DNA of 64,000 nt from Augochlora pura (taxonomy: Eukaryota; Arthropoda; Insecta; Hymenoptera; Halictidae): contig NC_135774.1 of NCBI RefSeq assembly GCF_028453695.1, forward strand, positions 16,988,001 through 17,052,000. The letters are read 5' to 3'. Position numbers and translations under genes: made by a program. Each line of letters starts with the position of its first letter. Position 1 is the stretch's first letter. Under the pieces are notes generated by a model that was not told the origin of the DNA, did not search any database, and saw nothing but the letters and a program-made list of their open reading frames with translations. This document shows, piece by piece, positions 58,613 to 64,000 of this stretch.

Positions 58613-60983
58613 GGAACGAAATAAGTTGCAATTTCTATATTTTGCAATTAGGGCAAACAATTTGTATTTTGCGTTGAGTTGTTCGAGCTTCTTGATTGCC
58701 AAATGTGCGTCTATTATTGCGCGCTTGAATAATAAATTGAACAAATTGCAGCAAGTAAAATATTTTGTTTTGTAAAAAAAAATTACATTTGTATAATTAT
58801 AGTATAATAAGATTTCGGTAGTGCACGATTGTGATCAAATGGAAAATTGCGAATGCGAATGAAAAATACGTAGAATTTTCATAATAGAATGTCACGTATT
58901 AATTCATGAAATTGATTCAAACAAGATGCCTCGATAATCAATGCCAAATCAATTGTAACTTCAATGTGCTGCTGTATTGGAATACAATATTGGATTTTAG
59001 GAGGGAAATATATTAGATAATACAATCAACGGAGATAATGCATGACAATCGAATGCGTTTTACATGATATTGCTATCCACGTGCCATAGCTTAGTTTCAA
59101 TTTATATGTTAAACGGTGAAATTATCGTCGACTATGCGTCCAAATTGAAACCCAATGAGCACGTCAGACAAATCTATCGAATATATTTAGACGTTCGCAC
59201 CCTCTAACGAACAAAAATGCGTCATGACGAGAAGAAAAATGAATACTATACATTAAACTATAATTAAATACGATCACTGGCAAACGTTCGTATCACGTTC
59301 TCCGTAATCTGTTGTTTACAAGAATATTTTAGACACAAATGTTGTCTAAAATCGATTTATAAGATAATTACTCAATCATATTGATTTAATGTCAACGTCC
59401 AAAATATGCGAACTGCACAGACGATGGACAATACGTGAAAATATTCGTTTAATCAATTAATCAATTAGATTAATGTGGTCCAAACGAATAGTACATTGGC
59501 AGTATCAATATTATATCGAGTTGTATAAATTGAAACTAAATTAATAATATCTCGAAATTAATTCTATCTCGATTTAATATTTACCGACGATATATTACTC
59601 GTTTCATGCCATTTTAATACCGATGACTCGGAATTGTTGATTTGCAGTTTCGCACGTGTGTAAAATAAATTTCAATCACATGCGATTTATAAACACATTT
59701 GAACAAGAATCGAATACGGAGGACTTTTAACGAATCATAAAGATATTTTAATACTGCGCCACTATTCCGACGTTCCGATAAATAAAAATACCACGAAACC
59801 CCGTTGCAATATTACAAATGATATTACAAAATTCCACAATCTCCGCGGGGCGCAAAAATGAACTCGGCAAGCGAACACGCAAATTGCGAATATTTGAAAA
59901 ATCGTCGAAACTATGCTGACACAAGCTCCGGCTTGCAACCCTTCGCATAAGAAAGGTTTTATCGTAGAATGGAACTCATTTTCTGAGATTGCAATTGTCA
60001 GGCATATCTTCTTTCCCTTAGCTCGTCTACCTTGCAACTTCGACAATTTGTCGTACAAACTTTTCCATTTTTGTAGATAATACGATCTTGGGATAGTACA
60101 AATTGCAGCAGGGCTTCGATATTAAGAGAACTACATACCTGGCTACTACAATGATCGCCTGCAAGAATTTAATTTTGCAGACTACATACACTCCGCGTGT
60201 ATGCAAAAATTTCACGCTGGAAAAATTTGAACTTTTCTGTTGGTAGCCGCCGGTTCGCGAAATGTTGCAAATACAATGTGTGCGAATCCTTCATTGTCCT
60301 GTATTCGTCCATCCACCTGCGAAGAACGTATTCGCGGGGCATGAATTTTGCGGAAACATATTGGGCGTACAGGCAGAAATATAGGATTGAAAAGAGTTTT
60401 ATAAATGTCGCTTTGCGACGGGCATAGATATTTTCAGCCGAGATTGGAGTTCGAGTTCGTAAATTGCTCGTATGCTGGAAGCGAACCAATAGATATAATC
60501 TCATACTTTATGAAACGTTCAAGCTAACGTTTACTCTACACCAAGAGAGACCTCTGGGATAGACGAAATTTATCGATCGCGTCACGATTTCTAGAGATCT
60601 GGAACAAAAATGTCCACTTCGCGCAATAATCCGTTCGACATAAATTAAACGCCGCGAACTTTCATTGGGTCAACCGGTGAGATATTTTTCTCTCTCGAAT
60701 TTCATTTCAATTTGAACCTGTGCCCAGCTCTAACCATCGAATCGACATTTAACATGCCACCACGAATGTGAAAATTAAAATTCCTTGCGATCAAATCACT
60801 TTTCGAATGCGTTAATCGTATTGGTTAAGCGAAGAAACATTTTGAGCAAATAACGAAGGGATAATGACGAACACTCGATTAATAAAAATATGCTTCGCGA
60901 AGGTTTTTACGACATAAAAGGTTACAATTTACTGAATTGTTTTAATGCATATACCGTTTTAAGTATTGTTTTAAAATCTGCAA
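58613..60983. other. Non-coding stretch
   Basis: A 111-codon minus-strand frame at 60169-60504 has a hydrophobic segment (IKLFSILYFCLYAQYVSA) that could pass for a signal peptide. There is no family match, no splice support and an overlapping plus-strand frame, so I do not call it. Confidence 0.45.
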
Positions 60984-60985
60984 TA

Positions 60986-61015
60986 TTAGGTTGGGGAAAA
61001 AGAAATCCATTATTT
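60986..61015 (+). repeat. mariner left terminal inverted repeat
   Basis: Pairs with 62245-62274 with four mismatches in 30 bases, mostly at the outer end. Confidence 0.9.
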
Positions 61016-61170
61016 ATTCGGTAAACGGCTGTAGTGATCGATGTCTGTTAAAGTATCGATCAAACAATTTCAGATTTATGCTCGTTGGAAAGGTGACATT
61101 TCGCACTACAAAAATTCTTTTTCTGTTTTTTTGTTTCGTCCATTCAGTTGCGAGCTACGGGGTGTTAAAA

Positions 61171-62197
61171 ATGGAAGTCAACGTAGAGAAAATTCGGTAC
61201 ATTTTACAATTTTTCTTGGATAAAGGTGAAAATGCAAGCCAAGCGGCTGAAATTGTGAATGGTGTTTATAGTCCCGATACTGTAACAGCCAATTACACGC
61301 AATTTTGGTTTCGCCGATTCCGTTCAAGTATTTTTTATGTTAAAGCTACGCCTCGTACAGGTAGGCCTGTCGTAGAAAATGTTGATAAAATCACAGAAAT
61401 AATCGAAGTTGACCGACATGTTAGCAATCGTAGTATCGCCCGGGAGCTAAAGATCGACCATGAAACGGTTTTAAACCATTTGCACAAAGCTGGATTTAAA
61501 AAGAAGCTCGACGTTTGGGTGCCACATCAATTAACACAAAAAGCCATGATGTCTCGAATTTCCATCTGTGATGTCTTGGCCAAACGGAATGAGATCAACC
61601 CATTCCTTGAACGCATGGTGACTAGGGATAAGAAATGGTTCACATGAGACAACATTGTGCGAAAACGTTCATGGTCAAAGCCTGGTGAAGCAGGTCAGAC
61701 GGTGGCCAAACCAACACTAACCAGCCAAGAAGGTTCTGCTGTGCATTTGGTGGGACTGAGAAGGAATCATTTATTATGAGTTGCTTCCATATGGACGGAC
61801 ACTAAATTCGGATCTCTACTGTCAACAACTGGACCGTTTGAAGCTAGCGATTGACCAGAAACGGCCAGAATTGGCCAACAGGAGAGGTGTTGTGTACCAT
61901 CGAGACAACGTCAGGCCGCACACGTCTATAGTGACTCGTCAGAAAATTCAAGAGCTTGGCTGGGACATTTCGATGTATCCACCATATAGTCCAAACCTGG
62001 GACCAAGCGATTGCCATGTTTATCTTGCATTGCAAAACTTCCTGAGTGATAAGAAATTGGGATCGAGAGAAGATTGTGAAAGTCGCTTACAAGAGTTTCT
62101 CGCTAATAGAAGCCAGGACTTTTACGAGAGAGGCATTTTGGAGGTACCTTTAAAATGGCAACAAATTATAGAACAAAACGGTGCATATTTGACCTAA
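61171..62197 (+). pseudogene. mariner transposase (mellifera-type), D,D34D core, broken
   Basis: I chose ATG 61171 (MEVNVEKIRYILQFFLDKGE), which gives the usual ~345-residue mariner length; the frame itself is open further upstream into the terminal repeat. The N-terminal helix-turn-helix region runs to the TPRTGRPV linker, and LDVWVPHQL is the conserved WVPHxL motif. The first catalytic Asp is in VTRDKKWFT. Directly after it a TGA (61645-61647) replaces the Tyr codon of the usual TYDN. A frameshift lies near 61727 and a second TGA replaces a Trp codon near 61757. The distal frame (61781-62197) is intact: VVYHRDNVRPHTS has the second Asp and YSPNLGPSDCH the third, exactly 34 residues later. 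Subfamily placement is by overall resemblance only. Confidence 0.92.
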
Positions 62198-62244
62198 ACC
62201 GGACAATCGGAAACGTGTTAAATAAAGTCTTGAAGTTCACATAA

Positions 62245-62274
62245 AAATAATGGATTTCTTTCTCCCCAAAATAA
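62245..62274 (-). repeat. mariner right terminal inverted repeat
   Basis: Inverted partner of 60986-61015. Next to the TA at 62275. Confidence 0.9.
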
Positions 62275-62276
62275 TA

Positions 62277-63030
62277 TAACGATGAGGAACAGTTCAACGC
62301 CTCTCGAAAATTTTGTACCGGCAACGTTTCATTAAAATATCTCTTGTCAATTACTCAACTCCGACTTTTCAAGCTGCATATTGAATTTTCACAGGCACAC
62401 GTGAAATCGCGGTATTTTAATCCTTACCTTAAAGTGCAACAAGAAACCGGAATCTGAAAATGAATATAAAATAGGAATGTGGAATATACAACTTGGAAAA
62501 TTTGAAATTCATATCATGTCAAAGTATCCCCCGGTGTAGTTCGAGGGAAATATAACTCTTTTTTTCTTTGGCGGTTCACTTATCTCCAGGCAATAAAAAA
62601 GGTGAATATCGAACAACTAGAGGAGATTGAAAAGAGGAGAATCTCGTGAAGGTGAGCAAGGAACAAGTAGCATCGAATGTACAATAGGTAAATCTCTTGA
62701 CACCGCGTGTAGCAGAAAAATGAAATATTACTTTATATATCCCAGAGCGGAATGCGTAAATTCTTAATGTCGTTCCGTTGCGAATCCTTTGCCATAGGTA
62801 TTGTTAAAGAAATGGACAGAATTAATCAAATCTGTTGTTCAGATTGTAGATTCTATGCATTTATGATAAAGGGAAATAGATGAAATTAGAAACTATGCCT
62901 TCAAATTTTTTAAAAGTATCACTGAAAGACATTTCTACTTGAGTCTTATTGCTTATAATTATTACAAGAAATCATTTTTTATTTTCGACTTTTAAAAATG
63001 TTTGGACCACTTTTCTATTTGGCTCCCAAT
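62277..63030. other. Non-coding stretch
   Basis: No gene recognised. A weak copy of the dispersed motif (AGATTGTAGATTCTATGCAT) is at 62840-62873. Confidence 0.5.
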
Positions 63031-63034
63031 TCTT

Positions 63035-63270
63035 GTAAATAATCTGGAAAATGGCTCGTGGTTACTGCAATCGACGCAGGAGATCATCTATTATATACAA
63101 ATCCCTAAAATTATTGAAGAAGTAAGTTTTATATGGTTCTTGCTTCTTGTAATTAATCCAGGAAATCATCTGTCATTTGCAAATTGGTAAAATCACTGAG
63201 AATGACATTTTCATTTAATACTCGTTTCTTGTAATCGACTCGGAAAATGCTTACTTTGGTTGAAGAAATC
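63035..63270. repeat. Degenerate short tandem repeat
   Basis: TTCTTGTAA(A/T)(T/C)(A/G)A-TC-GGAAA occurs at about 63034, 63146 and 63231, with a related block CTGCAATCGACGCAGGAGAT at 63065. The spacing is irregular (about 30-110 bp), so this is a decayed array at best. Confidence 0.35.
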
Positions 63271-64000
63271 TCGTTCGACGTTATATTTACCAAGCACTGT
63301 CTTCTTTTTAATTCTCTATAAAAAAAACAACGGGAGTTCCCAGATTGAAATGTAGCACGCTTATCGTAAACGATGGCACGGTTGAATTTTCTCGTAGAAG
63401 TTTCGTTCCGATTTCCGTAACCGTGGAATAAGAGACGCGGTAGCTCGAGTGATAAATAAAATTGAGTTCGGTTTCTCCGGTCGAATAATTCTTGCCAAGG
63501 GCAATAGTATGCATGGTGTACGTTTCGCGCTAGATATGCAAGCAATCGCATCAAATCCCGACGACACACATCTCACGAAGAAGATAAAGAATAGCTCGCA
63601 AGAGGCGCTCCAGATAATGTATTGAATCAAACTTGTGAAATAGCTGGAGAGGCCGGGCTAGAAAATTCAGCGTGAAAAGGAGGAGAATAAAAGTTGGAGG
63701 CGAGGCTGTGAGAGGCTTGAATGCAAAGGTGGTTGGACAGGTGGCGCGGGCTTTTTCGTTCATATTTAGGTGGTTCGGTATCGGGACGACAAAAGGGTCT
63801 GGTCACACTAATACGTTCTCGCGGGACGCGGTGAACTGCTCCGTAACCACCCACGCTCCGAATAAATTTCGCCCCTGTCGGGATCGGAAAAACAATGAGG
63901 GTGCGGTCCGGGAAGAAGAGAGAAAAGAGATCGTAGATACCGAGAAATCACGAAGGAAGTCAGCGGGGATCGCACTCCGGCTGGGAAAACGTTTCCAATC
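63271..64000. other. Non-coding, GC-rising end of window
   Basis: From about 63560 the sequence becomes markedly richer in G+C and purine-rich, unlike most of the window. Overlapping minus-strand frames (63153-63569, 63361-63630, 63551-63763, 63627-63854) reflect few stops rather than a recognisable protein. A promoter or exon beyond the edge is possible. Confidence 0.4.

Larger units (their letters stand above)
60986..62274 (+). mobile_element. mariner transposon, full length (1,289 bp)
   Basis: 30-bp inverted repeats: TTAGGTTGGGGAAAAAGAAA at the left and, on the minus strand, TTATTTTGGGGAGAAAGAAA at the right, both continuing TCCATTATTT. TA flanks both sides (60984-60985 and 62275-62276). 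The length is what is expected of an intact mariner. The transposase on the plus strand is broken, so the copy is non-autonomous now but may have had usable ends. Confidence 0.95.

Noticed and set aside
60169..60504. 111-codon minus-strand frame with a signal-peptide-like segment
   Set aside because: Overlapped by an open frame on the other strand, no family resemblance, and the hydrophobic segment alone is weak evidence.
63153..63854. Overlapping minus-strand frames at the right edge
   Set aside because: Several frames are open at once because of the base composition; none resembles a known protein. Kept only as a GC-rich stretch.
1..64000. tRNA, rRNA and CRISPR arrays
   Set aside because: I looked for T-loop-like GGTTCGA boxes with supporting stems, conserved rRNA segments and regularly spaced identical repeats, and found none; the tandem repeats present have no unique spacers.

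Overview
The window looks like intergenic or intronic DNA from an insect, most likely a hymenopteran (bee or ant). It is AT-rich with scattered CpG-rich patches. It has many short non-coding gaps between old DNA transposons, and every confidently recognised protein relic belongs to a mobile element. I found no host gene with exons I can defend, no tRNA or rRNA gene and no bacterial-type feature. The organism assignment is an inference from composition and element types, not from a marker gene.

Layout. 1-19.7 kb: mostly unique non-coding DNA with two minisatellites, two 243/244-bp TTAA-flanked MITEs (8.4 and 11.9 kb), one candidate 5' exon with a strong splice donor (6.9 kb) and an 87-bp tandem duplication (18.2 kb). 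19.7-31.3 kb: dense in repeats. It holds Tc1-type terminal debris, two ~600-bp foldback MITEs with ~140-bp inverted repeats, three pieces of a CAGGGTGT-ended family, a third 244-bp MITE, and a composite at 24.0-26.7 kb. In that composite a doubly deleted Jockey-like non-LTR retrotransposon sits inside a Tc3-like transposon and replaces the first half of its transposase. 31-37.9 kb: little recognisable. 37.9-46.7 kb: two ~930-bp piggyBac-like deletion derivatives in the same orientation, plus two further TTAA MITEs. 47.4-52 kb: a TA-flanked foldback element, an internally deleted Transib (RAG1-related) transposon with a perfect 5-bp target duplication, and a complete but dead Tc1 element with IR/DR ends. 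52-64 kb: tandem duplications, another TTAA MITE (58.3 kb) and a full-length but broken mariner (61.0-62.3 kb).

The most interesting pattern is that the TTAA-flanked elements, which belong to at least five different sequence families, all carry a palindrome of the form TGAC-N6..11-GTCA. In the short MITEs it starts about 13-17 bp from one terminus; in the piggyBac-like pair it is more internal. I interpret this as a shared recognition site for piggyBac-type transposases. None of the transposases seen here looks functional, so the short elements would depend on a source elsewhere in the genome.
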